A stretch of 64,000 nucleotides of DNA from Edaphobacter lichenicola (GCF_014201315.1 NZ_JACHDY010000003.1:372001-436000); one strand, 5' to 3'. Numbered from the stretch's first letter, positions 53,753 to 63,444 are shown. Made by a program: numbers and translations. Notes: generated by a model not told the origin, from the sequence alone.

Positions 53753-54289
53753 CTACCGTAGCGGTTTGATCCAATTGGGCGCGTTGTGCTTGAGTTGGGC
53801 GGCGCCATCCAGAATCCGTTGCTGAAGGTCGTGAGGTACAACGAAGGATACCGCATGCGCCCCCGCAAGGAAATAGGAAGATAGCTGCGAATTTTTAATC
53901 CAGGGGGGATGGGGGGAGAAGGCGGCGATCGCCATCAGAATGGCCACTCCGAGCAGGCAACCACGGGCGAAACCGAAGACTGCGCCGAGGATACGGTCGA
54001 AGAAGCCGAGCCCGATGGCATGGGCGGTGCGATTGAGGGCTCTGCCGAGTAGCGCGCTGAGCACCATGACTCCTATGACGAGAAGGAAAAAGGAGACCAT
54101 CTCTGCGATGGATGGTGTGGCGATGAGACGCTGAAGATAGATCGCCAGGCGATTGTAGTTCCAACTGGCGATCAGGATTCCCACGATCAGGCCGCCCAGG
54201 GAGAAGAGCTCCCGGATAATGCCTCGGAAGAAGGCCACGATGGTGGAGTAGGCAAGGATCGCTATCAGGAACCAGTCGAAGAGGTTCAT
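53753..54289 (-). CDS. CvpA-family membrane protein
   Basis: A 178-residue protein with four membrane segments: FDWFLIAILAYSTIVAFFRG, LFSLGGLIVGILIASWNYNR, SFFLLVIGVMVLSALLGRAL and FGFARGCLLGVAILMAIAAF. This is the CvpA (colicin V production) fold. Its role is unclear; in many bacteria cvpA is linked with purine-synthesis genes, as here, where it starts 5 bases after purC. It is likely co-transcribed with purC. Confidence 0.9.
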   Translation of the reverse strand: MNLFDWFLIAILAYSTIVAFFRGIIRELFSLGGLIVGILIASWNYNRLAIYLQRLIATPSIAEMVSFFLLVIGVMVLSALLGRALNRTAHAIGLGFFDRILGAVFGFARGCLLGVAILMAIAAFSPHPPWIKNSQLSSYFLAGAHAVSFVVPHDLQQRILDGAAQLKHNAPNWIKPLR

Positions 54290-54294
54290 GCGGC

Positions 54295-55206
54295 TTACAG
54301 GTTTGTACGGCCAGTGAGCAGGCGATAGGCTTCGAGATACTTCTCGCCGGTACGTAGGACCACCTCACGGGGTAGCGCGGGCGCGGGAGCCTGCTTGTTC
54401 CAGTGGATCGATTCGAGATAGTCGCGGACGTATTGTTTGTCGAAAGAAGGTTGCGGCCCACCGGGGTTGTAGGAGCCTGCTGGCCAGTAGCGTGAGGAGT
54501 CGGGAGTCAGTACCTCGTCGGCAAGAACGATCTGTTCGTTTCCTGATTCGTCGGCGACGAGACCGAATTCAAACTTGGTGTCGGCGAGGATCAGCCCTTG
54601 GCGGCCTGCATGTTCGGTTGCTTTCTCATAGATTTTGAGCGTAAGTGAGCGCAGGGCATCGGCATAGGCCGCGCCAATCGTCTTCTCTACCACTTCGTAG
54701 GAGATGTTTTCATCGTGACCGCCGGAGTGAATCTTTGCAGCCGGGGTAAAGATTGGATCAGGCAGGCGGTCCGACTCTCGAAGGCCGGCAGGTAGTTTGA
54801 TGCCGCAGATAGAGCCGGTTTGCTGATAGTCCTTCCAGCCGGATCCGGAGAGATAGCCGCGGACGACACACTCGACGGGGAACATCTTTGCTCGCTTGAC
54901 GAGCATGCTGCGGCCCTCCAGCTGGTCAAGGAATGGCTGGAGTTCGGGGGGGAATTGTGTAGCGTCGGCGGTGATCAGGTGGTTTGGGACGATCGGTTTG
55001 AGGAGATCGAACCAGAAAAGCGACAGTCGGGTGAGAATCCTCCCCTTGAACGGAATGCCACTGCCGAGAACATGATCGAAGGCGGATATGCGGTCGCTGG
55101 CTACGAAGAGGAGTCGGTCGGCGGAGAGGGCGTAGATGTCACGAACCTTGCCACGGGCTGTGAGGGGAAGTGATCCGAGATCGGTTTGAATCAAGGCTTC
55201 TGACAT
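54295..55206 (-). CDS. purC: SAICAR synthase
   Basis: A 303-residue phosphoribosylaminoimidazole-succinocarboxamide synthase, a purine biosynthesis enzyme that joins CAIR and aspartate with ATP. Signature pieces: ARGKVRDIYALSADRLLFVA, SDRISAFDHVLGSGIPFKGR, VVRGYLSGSGWKDYQQTG and LADTKFEFGLVADESG. The long form (about 300 residues) with a C-terminal extension is as found in many non-enteric bacteria. It is the first gene of purC-cvpA on the minus strand. Confidence 0.97.
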   Translation of the reverse strand: MSEALIQTDLGSLPLTARGKVRDIYALSADRLLFVASDRISAFDHVLGSGIPFKGRILTRLSLFWFDLLKPIVPNHLITADATQFPPELQPFLDQLEGRSMLVKRAKMFPVECVVRGYLSGSGWKDYQQTGSICGIKLPAGLRESDRLPDPIFTPAAKIHSGGHDENISYEVVEKTIGAAYADALRSLTLKIYEKATEHAGRQGLILADTKFEFGLVADESGNEQIVLADEVLTPDSSRYWPAGSYNPGGPQPSFDKQYVRDYLESIHWNKQAPAPALPREVVLRTGEKYLEAYRLLTGRTNL

Positions 55207-55264
55207 AGGCTTGACGGTACCACCTTTGTGTTTTGCAAATCAGACTGGAATAGACAGTAAAAGC

Positions 55265-55897
55265 CTAGAGCAGCGGGAGTAACTTGTCGACCGTTCCTGG
55301 GGCCTGCGACGGCCAACGGGGGCACCGGCCGAGGACGCTTCCTGTATCAGGAAAGGGGATAGCGAAGGCAGCGGTTGAGTTGCATTCACGATCACTGAAA
55401 GGGATGGTCCGGGCTTTACGACGGAGAAATGGTGCGAAGGGAGGACGATAAGAGACGATAACGTCAGCGCCTCTATTGCCGCTGCCGGGATCGCCCCATG
55501 GTTTGACTTCGTAGAACAGGTTGTTTCCGACGGGCACCGTCTTGTAAGACGTGGGGTCGAAGAGGTCGCCGAGCGGGAGCAGGATACTCGCCCCAAAGAC
55601 CGGAATCAACAGGATTGTCGCGCTAAGGTATGTCAGCCATCTTGGAGAGAGCCGGGTGAAGAGGAGAACCAGAAGCTCGTAGGCTGCGACAGCTAACCAA
55701 TTAATGAGGACGTTCAACCTGTCGGAGGTCGTTCCCCATCTGGAAGCAGCGAAGAACGCATGAAGCAAGAACAGAATGATGGAAATCGTGAAGATGGTGA
55801 ACCTGAGACGAGGTGGGATACGTTCCCAAAAGATCCGCACTAGAAGCATCGCCCCTGACAACAAAATAAGGACGGCAGTTGTGAGCGGTATGTTCAT
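55265..55897 (-). CDS. Uncharacterised membrane protein, 210 aa
   Basis: The N-terminal 115 residues contain four likely membrane segments (PLTTAVLILLSGAMLLVRIF, FTIFTISIILFLLHAFFAAS, LINWLAVAAYELLVLLF, YLSATILLIPVFGASILLPL). The rest is soluble and includes PTSYKTVPVGNNLFYEVKPW, then a short basic end. I do not recognise a family. It stands between purC and smc and shows nothing that links it to either. Confidence 0.65.
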   Translation of the reverse strand: MNIPLTTAVLILLSGAMLLVRIFWERIPPRLRFTIFTISIILFLLHAFFAASRWGTTSDRLNVLINWLAVAAYELLVLLFTRLSPRWLTYLSATILLIPVFGASILLPLGDLFDPTSYKTVPVGNNLFYEVKPWGDPGSGNRGADVIVSYRPPFAPFLRRKARTIPFSDRECNSTAAFAIPFPDTGSVLGRCPRWPSQAPGTVDKLLPLL

Positions 55898-56006
55898 GCA
55901 GTCTTTAGATTAGCTGCTTTCGCGGATGAGATGGGGCAAGAGCTTAACGGGTGAAAAAAAGCTGGAGCGAGTGGTGAATCGCTCCAGCTGCGCAAAGGTT
56001 AGGGCA

Positions 56007-59000
56007 TTACGCTACGGCGCGACGGTTGTCGGGGGCTTCGCGGCGATTGAGGTTGACGCTGACGATCTTCGAAACGCCGGGCTCCTGCATCGTGACTCCG
56101 TAGATAACGTCCGCCTGGGACATCGTGCGTTTGCTGTGGGTGATGACGACGAATTGTGTGGTCGCGCTCATTTCGTGAATGAGCTTTGCGAAGCGGCCAA
56201 CGTTGGTTTCGTCGAGCGGAGCATCGACTTCGTCGAGGATGCAGAAGGGGGCCGGCTGGAATTGGAAGATTCCGACGAGCAGGGAGAGAGCGGTAAGAGC
56301 TTTTTCTCCTCCGGAGAGCAGAAGAATGTTCTGTAGCTTTTTGCCTGGGGGCGAGGCGACGATGTCGATTCCGCTTTCGTTGGAGTTTTCGGCATCGGTG
56401 AGCTTCATGAACGCCTGGCCGCCACCGAAGAGCTTGGTGAAGGTGACGGAGAAGTTGTCGTTGATGACTTTGAAGGCTTCGTCGAATTTGAGACGGGAGA
56501 CGTCGTCGATCTCTTTGATCGAGGCCTGAGTATTTTCGATGGAGTCGAGCAGATCCTTGCGCTGGGTCTCCAGGAAGCTATGCCGGGTGACAGTTTCGTT
56601 GTACTCGTCGAGAGCCATCATGTTGACCGGACCCATGGCTTCGAGCTTTTGTTTGAGGGTGCGTGACTCTTCTTCCTGCACGTGGAGGTCGTCGCCCTCA
56701 ATGCGGGCGATGGTGTGGTCTTCGCGGAGGGTGATGGCTTCAACGCCGAGGTCGTTGAGGCAGGTAGCGTCGATGTGCTCAATGTCGGAGGCGAGCTTTG
56801 CGGCACGGGCGGTAAGAGCAGCGCGCTGTTCGCGTAGCGCCTCGGTTTCATGACGAAGCGTGCGGAGACGGGCATCGAGTTCGGCCATGGAAGCACGGAG
56901 CGTGTGGGCCTCTTCGGTAAGCCGTGCGCCCTGAGCGACAGCGTTGGCGCGTACCTCTGAGAGCTCGGCTTGCTGGACGGTGAGGGCGGCTGTCTCTTCT
57001 TCGCGGCGGAGTTTTTCTGCTCCGGCCGAGTCGAGCTGTTGATCGAGCTGTTGGATTCGCTGGTTCTGGCCGTTATGGAGTCGGGTAGTCTGCTCGAAGT
57101 TCGCGGCGGCGTTGCGGCGGCGTTCTTCGAGGCCGGCAAGTGCGGCGGAGGCTGCTGCTGCGCCCTGCTGAAGCTCTTCGCGGCGGCCGCGCAGCTCTTC
57201 AAGTTGTTCCTGAAGAGCGGTGAGGTTGGCCTCAAGCGTGTTGCGTTCATTGTCGAAGGCGGTTGCCTCCTGCTGGCGGCGCGAGATCAAATCTGCTTTC
57301 TGGTTGCGGGCCTCGCGATTGCGTTCGTTGGTCAGAGCCCAGTCCTGCAGGCGGCGCTCGATGCGGGCGACCTCCGACTCCATCTGGCGCAGGGCCGCTC
57401 CGGAGTTGGCCGACTCACGCTCGGCGTCACGACGCTCGTGGGTCTTGCCTTCGATGGCGGACTGGAGGGCGGCGATCTGATGCTGCAGCTCGATGGTGTT
57501 GCGATCGGTCTGAACTAGTTCCTGTTCCGCCTTTTCGAGCTTTTGCTGGACCTCGGCTAGTTCGCGTTTGAGGGCCAGCGGACCCTGGGTGCGGGGGCGG
57601 CCACCTGTAACGGTGACGTTATGGAAGGTCTCACCGGACGGAGAGAGAAAGAATGCCTGGGGGTTCGAGAGCGCGAGAGAGCGTGCGGAGTAGGAGTCTG
57701 GAGCTACGAAGCCCTCGCGGAGCTTGGGCAGAATGACCTCGAGGGATTTCCCGAAACCATCAAGAACGCGGATGCACTCTTTCAGCGGAACGACACCTTC
57801 GATTCCGTCGATGTTGGTCTGAGCGATGCTGGGCATGCCATCGGCAAATGCGAAGTTTGCCTGGGAGTCGTTGGGATGTACGAGGAAGGTGGCGCGTCCG
57901 GTGACGTCGGTCTGGAGGAGATGCATGCCTGCGTTAGCCGCGTCCCAGGATTTGACGACGACATAATTAAGCTCGTCGCGGAGGAATTCATCGACGACAT
58001 TTTCATACTTGCCGTTGACTTCCAGGAAGTCGGCGAGAGTGCCCACCGCTGCCATGCCATCGGCATTCTGTTTGTAGGCGTCAGTTTTGAAGAGACTCCG
58101 AACGGTATCGGTGGAGTAGCTGTGCTCGCGGATAAGCGCTTCGAGGGACGTGTAACGGCCGGCAAGGGTTGCTGCTTCGCCTCGCAACTGGTCGCCGCGG
58201 CGCTTGGACAGAGACTCCTCGTTGCGGCTGGCTTCAACCTGGAGGCGAAGTTCGGTGATCTCGGCTTCGAGACGCTTGAGGCGTTCGGTCACCGACTCGA
58301 AGGACATCTTGACCTGACCACGCTGCAGGCCCAGAGTTTCGAGTTCCTGTCTGGCTATTTCGGACTCGGAGAGGAGGCGTTCCGCTTCGCGGTCCAGGCC
58401 AGCGAGAGCCGCGGCCGCCTGAGCCTCTTCGTTGCGAGTCTGAGCAATACGCTGAACCAGCTGCATGGTGGAGCGGCGGTTTTGTTCGGCCTGCTGCTCT
58501 GCTGAAGCGACGGCACGGGCTGCTTCCTGCGCCTGCGCTTGATGGCTTTGTGCGGCCTCGCGGGAGCTCGTCGACTCGGCTGTGGCGTTGTTGAGGAAGC
58601 TCCGATGTTCTTCAAGCTCGGCGGTAAGGCTTGCAAGTTGTTCGCGGGCCTGGGCGAGATCGTCGGAGCCTGTCGCGAGCCGGTTGGTGAGTTCCGTGAT
58701 GCGGTCGGCGTTCGAGGCGGAGCGGGCAGAGATGCGCTCGAGTTCGACGGCAGACTGGTTTGCCTGAGTTCCGGCTTCGCGGATCTGCTGATCGAGACTG
58801 TAGCCCGAGTTGACGCCCTCGGTGTGCTCGGCGTCCATCGCTTCGACGGTTGCAGCCTGAGCGTCTATCTGAGTTGCAAGAGCAGTGATCTTTTCCGTTG
58901 TAGCAGCCTGCTCGATATCCAGCTGCGACATGCGACTGGCAAGTACAACGCGGAGGCGGGTGCGGAGTTCATCGCGCAGCGCCCCGTAACGCTCCGCCTT

Positions 59001-59900
59001 GGCAGCCTGGCGCTTTAGGGTTGTCATCTGCCGGGTGACTTCGTCGAAGATGTCGTTGACACGGGCAAGGTTCTGGCGCGCGGATTCCAGGCGCAGCTCG
59101 GCGAGGCGTTTCTTTGTCTTGAAACGGGTGATGCCCGCGGCTTCTTCGATGATGGAGCGACGGTCGTGGGGTTTGGCGGAGAGGAGTTGGCCGATGCGCT
59201 CCTGGCCGATGATGGCGTAGGATTCGCCGCCGAGGCCCGTGCCCATGAAGATGTCCTGAATGTCTCGCAGGCGGCAGATCTTGCCGTTGAGCAGATATTC
59301 GCTGTCGCCGGAGCGGAAGAGGCGACGGGTGATGGTGAGTTCGCCGGCACGGATGGGGGCGCGGCCGAACTTTCGGCGACGAATCTTCAGGACAACGTTG
59401 TTCGGATTAGCGAGTTCTGCTGCAGCGTCGGCTTCGGCAGGGGGAGGAACCATGTGAGGACCTTTGGCCTCTCCTTCGATGACTGTGCCGGGCTGGGCTT
59501 CGGCGACGGCCTCTTCGGTCTCTTCTGCGCGCTGCTGGCGAAGGGTGGTCTCGTCCCAGTCGGTGGGGAGGCTCTCGTCGATGACGATTTCGGGGTCGTC
59601 CTGAAGGCTGGCTCCGTCGTAGACCTCGGGGTCGACGAGGGTGAGTGAGACCTCCGCCATACCTGTGGGCTTCCGGTCGCGGGTACCGGCGAAGATGACG
59701 TCCTCCATCTTGATGCCGCGAAGGCTCTTGGCAGACTGCTCGCCCAGAACCCAGGTAATGGCGTCGGAGATGTTGGACTTGCCGCACCCGTTGGGGCCGA
59801 CAATGGCGGCGATCCCTTCACCGGAGAGCTGAACCTCGGTGCGATCACAGAAGGATTTGAAGCCGAGTATCTGGACTTTTTTGAGCTTGAGCAAGTGCAC
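56007..59900 (-). CDS. smc: Chromosome segregation protein SMC
   Basis: A 1297-residue SMC ATPase, longer than the usual 1150-1200. Walker A is GPNGCGKSN (35-43), with Q-loop GEQSAKSLRGIKMEDVIFAG. Two long coiled coils flank the hinge (roughly 560-720; GMAAVGTLADFLEVNGKYEN). The C-terminal head has signature LLSGGEKALTALSLLVGIFQ and Walker B FCILDEVDAPLDE. The extra length includes an insertion of about 90 residues (91-186) in the N-terminal head, acidic and Ala/Glu-rich, before IRAGELTITRRLFRSGDSEY. It compacts and separates chromosomes with ScpAB, which are not in the window. The start at 59900 matches the family. Confidence 0.96.
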   Translation of the reverse strand: MHLLKLKKVQILGFKSFCDRTEVQLSGEGIAAIVGPNGCGKSNISDAITWVLGEQSAKSLRGIKMEDVIFAGTRDRKPTGMAEVSLTLVDPEVYDGASLQDDPEIVIDESLPTDWDETTLRQQRAEETEEAVAEAQPGTVIEGEAKGPHMVPPPAEADAAAELANPNNVVLKIRRRKFGRAPIRAGELTITRRLFRSGDSEYLLNGKICRLRDIQDIFMGTGLGGESYAIIGQERIGQLLSAKPHDRRSIIEEAAGITRFKTKKRLAELRLESARQNLARVNDIFDEVTRQMTTLKRQAAKAERYGALRDELRTRLRVVLASRMSQLDIEQAATTEKITALATQIDAQAATVEAMDAEHTEGVNSGYSLDQQIREAGTQANQSAVELERISARSASNADRITELTNRLATGSDDLAQAREQLASLTAELEEHRSFLNNATAESTSSREAAQSHQAQAQEAARAVASAEQQAEQNRRSTMQLVQRIAQTRNEEAQAAAALAGLDREAERLLSESEIARQELETLGLQRGQVKMSFESVTERLKRLEAEITELRLQVEASRNEESLSKRRGDQLRGEAATLAGRYTSLEALIREHSYSTDTVRSLFKTDAYKQNADGMAAVGTLADFLEVNGKYENVVDEFLRDELNYVVVKSWDAANAGMHLLQTDVTGRATFLVHPNDSQANFAFADGMPSIAQTNIDGIEGVVPLKECIRVLDGFGKSLEVILPKLREGFVAPDSYSARSLALSNPQAFFLSPSGETFHNVTVTGGRPRTQGPLALKRELAEVQQKLEKAEQELVQTDRNTIELQHQIAALQSAIEGKTHERRDAERESANSGAALRQMESEVARIERRLQDWALTNERNREARNQKADLISRRQQEATAFDNERNTLEANLTALQEQLEELRGRREELQQGAAAASAALAGLEERRRNAAANFEQTTRLHNGQNQRIQQLDQQLDSAGAEKLRREEETAALTVQQAELSEVRANAVAQGARLTEEAHTLRASMAELDARLRTLRHETEALREQRAALTARAAKLASDIEHIDATCLNDLGVEAITLREDHTIARIEGDDLHVQEEESRTLKQKLEAMGPVNMMALDEYNETVTRHSFLETQRKDLLDSIENTQASIKEIDDVSRLKFDEAFKVINDNFSVTFTKLFGGGQAFMKLTDAENSNESGIDIVASPPGKKLQNILLLSGGEKALTALSLLVGIFQFQPAPFCILDEVDAPLDETNVGRFAKLIHEMSATTQFVVITHSKRTMSQADVIYGVTMQEPGVSKIVSVNLNRREAPDNRRAVA

Positions 59901-60223
59901 CTCTGCGGGGCGGACGGCAAGTTATCTGGAACTCGCCCCTGTCGATAGGACTGCTTCAACTGTAGCTGCGGTTGGGTGCGGAATCAACGGGTACAACACC
60001 ACCTGTTGTGGATAAGACGGACTAAACACCATAAATAGGTGGCATGAGCAAAACGAGTCACGCAACAGGCAGTAATAACCTCTTTATCCCCGGTTTGGGA
60101 TGTTGATGGAATGGTAATCGAGTCATTTTGCTTGAGATTTAATGCGGCATAGACGCAGGCGAAAGGGTTCAACGCGTAGGTTCGCTGGAGTATCAAAGCG
60201 GACGTTTCAGACAAAGGAGATTT
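59901..60223. other. Intergenic stretch between smc and the His-rich gene
   Basis: The genes on either side diverge, so their promoters lie here. No further gene is supported. A ribosome-binding site (AAGGAG) closes the stretch at 60214-60219. Confidence 0.4.
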
Positions 60224-60418
60224 ATGGCACACGATGCGCACAAGAAAGCAGCGGAACATCACGAGCACGCAGCAAAGGCACATCACGCCGCAGCCGAGCA
60301 CCATGCAAAAGGCGATCACGAGGCCGCCCATGAGCACGCGGTGAAGGCGCATGAGCACTCCACTCAGGCGCACGCTCATTCGACCGAAGCTCACCAGAAG
60401 TCTGTGGCACATCAGTAA
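60224..60418 (+). CDS. Small histidine/alanine-rich protein, 64 aa
   Basis: The protein is made almost wholly of Ala, His, Glu, Lys and Ser in a roughly heptad-like pattern (HKKAAEHHEHAAKAHHAAAE, HAVKAHEHSTQAHAHSTEAH). It has no signal peptide or membrane segment and is probably one long helix. AAGGAG at the right distance and a strong terminator 18 bases after the stop show that it is a real, single-gene unit. Similar short His/Ala-rich proteins occur in many soil bacteria; their role is unknown. Metal binding or buffering is a reasonable guess from about 20 His. Confidence 0.8.
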   Translation: MAHDAHKKAAEHHEHAAKAHHAAAEHHAKGDHEAAHEHAVKAHEHSTQAHAHSTEAHQKSVAHQ

Positions 60419-60435
60419 CTTACTGCGGGAGAGCA

Positions 60436-60476
60436 GGACGCCCTGACTGACGAGCGTTGGTCAGGGCGTCCCTTTT
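60436..60476 (+). terminator. Strong intrinsic terminator after the His-rich gene
   Basis: GGACGCCCTGAC and GTCAGGGCGTCC form a perfect 12-bp stem with a 12-base loop, followed by CTTTT. Confidence 0.9.
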
Positions 60477-60767
60477 CCTGATGCAGGTTGTCTGCAATCA
60501 ATTCATTGGGTGTGGTTGTTCGTGTATAACACTTTAATTGCAGCTAAAGGTTGGGCAGGCTTGCGTTTTGAGCAACGGCGTTTCTATAATCCGCATCATC
60601 ATCCCGAGATGCCAAGAACACTTCAACCGCCTGGCCGAAGGGTTAGGCATGGCGAGGACAACGACTGAGCACTATGATCGGTCTCTGCTTCGTCTTATAT
60701 CCAAGTGCCCCCGGAAGCATCGGTGACATAGACATATTTGAAAGAAAGATTTATTGAGGAGTGTGGA
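60477..60767. other. Intergenic stretch before the TPR protein
   Basis: About 290 bases with no supported gene. A frame of 62 codons at 60538-60726 has no family match and no good ribosome-binding site. The promoter of the next gene is probably in the last 100 bases. Confidence 0.4.
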
Positions 60768-62078
60768 ATGAAGAAGGTAGTCGTTGCGTCTCTCCTGGTG
60801 GTCGCTAGCATGGCAAGTGTTGCGGGACCCCTTTTAGCACAAACCCAGGTCAGTCTTGGTTCCAACGCGCAGGCCGCGAGCGGCGGCGTACAGCTATCGC
60901 CTGCCGAGTACAAAGCCTACAACGATGCGATCAGCCAGGCCACGCCCCAGACCAAAGCACCTGCGATCGAAGCTTATCTGACGGCATATCCGCAGTCCCC
61001 GGTGAAGGCCTCCGTGCTGGAGCAGCTGATGCTGGCGTACGCTGCGTTTGATCCGGCTAAGACGCTGGATGCAGCGGATCGGCTATTGCAGGTGGATCCC
61101 AACAATCTGCGCGCCCTCACCTTCGAGGTTTACTTCCGGAAACAGCAGGGTGATCAGGCGACCGATCCCACGGCAAAGCAGACGGCGCTCGATTCGGCTG
61201 CGTCCTTTGCACAGAAGGGGCTCGCGGTTACCACCAAACCGGCAGATATGAGCGATGCAGACTTCGCCAAAGTCAAAGATGCCGCGACTCCGGTGTTCTA
61301 TGGCGCGATTGGTGCGGCTGCTTTGAATAAGAAAGATACCGCTACCGCGATCACGAACTACAAGGCTGAACTGGCCAGTGTCCCGGTTGCCCAGACCCAA
61401 ACCCCCGGTGTGCTCTTGCAGGACACCTTTATTCTGGGGCAAGCCTACTATCAGTCAACTCCCCCGGACTATGTGAACTGCACCTGGTACACGTCGCGCG
61501 CCGCGGCCTTTGCTCCAGAGCCATACAAGAGCCAGATGATGCCTCTGGCGAAGTTCTGCTACAAGAAATACCACGGTGCCGACGATGGCTACGATGCAGT
61601 GACGGCTGCGGTGCAGACGAACCTAAATCCACCGGCTGACTTCAAAATTAAGCCAGCTCCATCGCCTGCCGATATCGTCGCAGGAGTTATCTTGAGCACT
61701 CCCGATCTTTCCACACTCGCCATCAGTGACAAGGAGTTCATTCTGGCGAATGGCAAGCCTGAGGATGCTGCAAAAGTATGGGACACGATGAAGGGTAAGT
61801 CAGTCCAATTTCCGGATTCGACTGTGATCGCTGTCTCCGACACTGCTCTGCAAGTTGCGGTCTCTGACGATGCAGTGCAATCCAAGACCGCGGACTTTAC
61901 CTTCCAGCTGGCCGCTCCGTTGAAGACGCCACCTGCGGTGGGAGCGAAAGTTACCGTGAGCGGCACTTACGCCTCATTTACGCCCAGCCCAATCTTGATT
62001 ACGATGAGCGATGGGGCGGTGGTCGAGCCGAAGAAGACTCCGGCCAAAGCGCCAGTGCATCATCCAGCTCATCACTAA
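60768..62078 (+). CDS. Exported TPR-containing protein with His-rich tail
   Basis: A 436-residue protein with a signal peptide (KKVVVASLLVVASMASVAGP, cleaved after LLAQ). Residues 50-260 form helical TPR-like repeats (ASVLEQLMLAYAAFDPAKTL, DAADRLLQVDPNNLRALTFE, AIGAAALNKKDTATAITNYK). A C-terminal soluble domain of about 120 residues (KSVQFPDSTVIAVSDTALQV ...) ends in a Pro/Lys/His-rich tail APVHHPAHH. I do not recognise the last domain. ATG at 60768 follows GAGGAG; an ATG at 60738 lacks the signal-peptide context. Such acidobacterial proteins are of unknown role, perhaps periplasmic scaffolds. Confidence 0.8.
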   Translation: MKKVVVASLLVVASMASVAGPLLAQTQVSLGSNAQAASGGVQLSPAEYKAYNDAISQATPQTKAPAIEAYLTAYPQSPVKASVLEQLMLAYAAFDPAKTLDAADRLLQVDPNNLRALTFEVYFRKQQGDQATDPTAKQTALDSAASFAQKGLAVTTKPADMSDADFAKVKDAATPVFYGAIGAAALNKKDTATAITNYKAELASVPVAQTQTPGVLLQDTFILGQAYYQSTPPDYVNCTWYTSRAAAFAPEPYKSQMMPLAKFCYKKYHGADDGYDAVTAAVQTNLNPPADFKIKPAPSPADIVAGVILSTPDLSTLAISDKEFILANGKPEDAAKVWDTMKGKSVQFPDSTVIAVSDTALQVAVSDDAVQSKTADFTFQLAAPLKTPPAVGAKVTVSGTYASFTPSPILITMSDGAVVEPKKTPAKAPVHHPAHH

Positions 62079-62097
62079 ACTACTGGAAACTACAACA

Positions 62098-62126
62098 AAA
62101 AGGCAGCCCTTGCGGGCTGCCTTTTT
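62098..62126. terminator. Bidirectional terminator between convergent genes
   Basis: AGGCAGCCC-TTGC-GGGCTGCCT has a run of A before it and five T after it, so it can serve both the TPR gene (+) and the citrate synthase gene (-). Confidence 0.88.
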
Positions 62127-62193
62127 ACATGTGTAAGAGAGTCTCGCATCTTAGAACGCACGATGGTTATGCGAAGTGGTTCCAGGTGTATGG

Positions 62194-63327
62194 TTAGCGC
62201 TTTTCGATGGGGATGTAGGTCGCTGGGTAGGCCGGGCCGGTGTAGTCGGCGCGTGGGCGTATGAGGCGGTTGTCGTCGTGCTGTTCTATGACGTGGGCGG
62301 CCCAGCCGGAGATACGGCTGATGGCGAAGATGGGAGTGAAGAGATCGATGTCGATACCGAGGGTGGTGTAGGTAGAAGCAGAGTAGAAGTCGACGTTGGC
62401 GTTGAGTTTCTTTTCCTGCTTTACGAAGAGCTCGATCTTGCGGGACAAGTCGAACCACTTGGTGTTGCCTGCGGCTTTGCCCAACTCCTCGGACATGCGG
62501 CGGAGATGGGTCGCTCGGGGATCTTCGGTATGGTAGACGCGATGGCCGAAGCCTGAGATCTTCTTCTTTTCGGCGAACATCTGTTTGACGTACTCGACGG
62601 GATCGGCCCCAGCCTTGTCGATGGCGTAGAGGAGCCTCATGGTGGCCTCGTTGGCTCCTCCGTGGAGGGGGCCTTTGAGGGCGCCGATGGCACCGGTAAT
62701 GGCGGAGTGGATGTCTGCGAGGGTAGCCGCTATGACACGCGCAGCGAAGGTGCTGGCGTTAAGCTCGTGGTCGGCATGAAGGATAAGGGCGATGTCGAAG
62801 GCACGGGTCGCGGTGTCTGAGGGCTTTTCGCCGTTGAGCATCCAAAGAAAGTTTGCGGCGTGAGAGAGAGACTTGTCGGCTTCGACGAGGGACTTGCCCT
62901 TGCGGATGCGGTCGAAGAGAGCGACGATCATCGGGATCTGTGCTGTTAGGCGAAAGGATTTGCGGACGTTCGCGTCATGGGTGCAGTCAGCCTCGTCTGC
63001 GTCGTAGATGCTGAGAAGAGAGACGGCGGTGCGGAGGACCTGCATCGGTGTGGCGTTGGCCGGGACGCTGCGAAGGAAGTCGACGATCTTCGAATTGAGT
63101 TCTCGTGCAACGGAAAGATGGCCGGTAAACTCTGCGAGTTCGGCGGTGGAGGGAAGCTTGCCGAACCAGAGGAGGTAGGTGGTCTCCTCGAAGCTGGAGA
63201 ACTGAGCGAGTTCGTGAATATCAATGCCGCGATAGGAGAGAACGCCGGCGTCTCCGTCGATCCAGCAGATAGCAGACGTGGTGGCGACAATGCCTTCCAG
63301 GCCTTTCGGTGCGACAGCGGTAGACAT
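62194..63327 (-). CDS. gltA: Citrate synthase
   Basis: A 377-residue short-form (Gram-positive/archaeal type) citrate synthase. The active-site residues are in LHADHELNAST, GPLHGGANEATMRLL (His) and GFGHRVYHTEDPR (His), followed by NVDFYSASTYTTLGIDIDLF (catalytic Asp) and the C-terminal QHDDNRLIRPRADYTG. It joins acetyl-CoA and oxaloacetate in the TCA cycle. A 2-methylcitrate synthase role is possible because short-form enzymes can do both; no prp genes are present, which favours the TCA function. Confidence 0.93.
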   Translation of the reverse strand: MSTAVAPKGLEGIVATTSAICWIDGDAGVLSYRGIDIHELAQFSSFEETTYLLWFGKLPSTAELAEFTGHLSVARELNSKIVDFLRSVPANATPMQVLRTAVSLLSIYDADEADCTHDANVRKSFRLTAQIPMIVALFDRIRKGKSLVEADKSLSHAANFLWMLNGEKPSDTATRAFDIALILHADHELNASTFAARVIAATLADIHSAITGAIGALKGPLHGGANEATMRLLYAIDKAGADPVEYVKQMFAEKKKISGFGHRVYHTEDPRATHLRRMSEELGKAAGNTKWFDLSRKIELFVKQEKKLNANVDFYSASTYTTLGIDIDLFTPIFAISRISGWAAHVIEQHDDNRLIRPRADYTGPAYPATYIPIEKR

Positions 63328-63444
63328 AAGGCGCTTCTCCAGGAGCGAATTTGATGCGGGCCCAAACTAAGTACATCTGGTTATAGCGCAGCGATGAAAC
63401 GGTTGTCACGACCGATTGGGCGAATATCGGTAACGCTGTGCGAA

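Noticed and set aside
60538..60726. Short plus-strand frame of 62 codons before the TPR gene
   Set aside because: No ribosome-binding site, no family and a composition unlike neighbouring genes.
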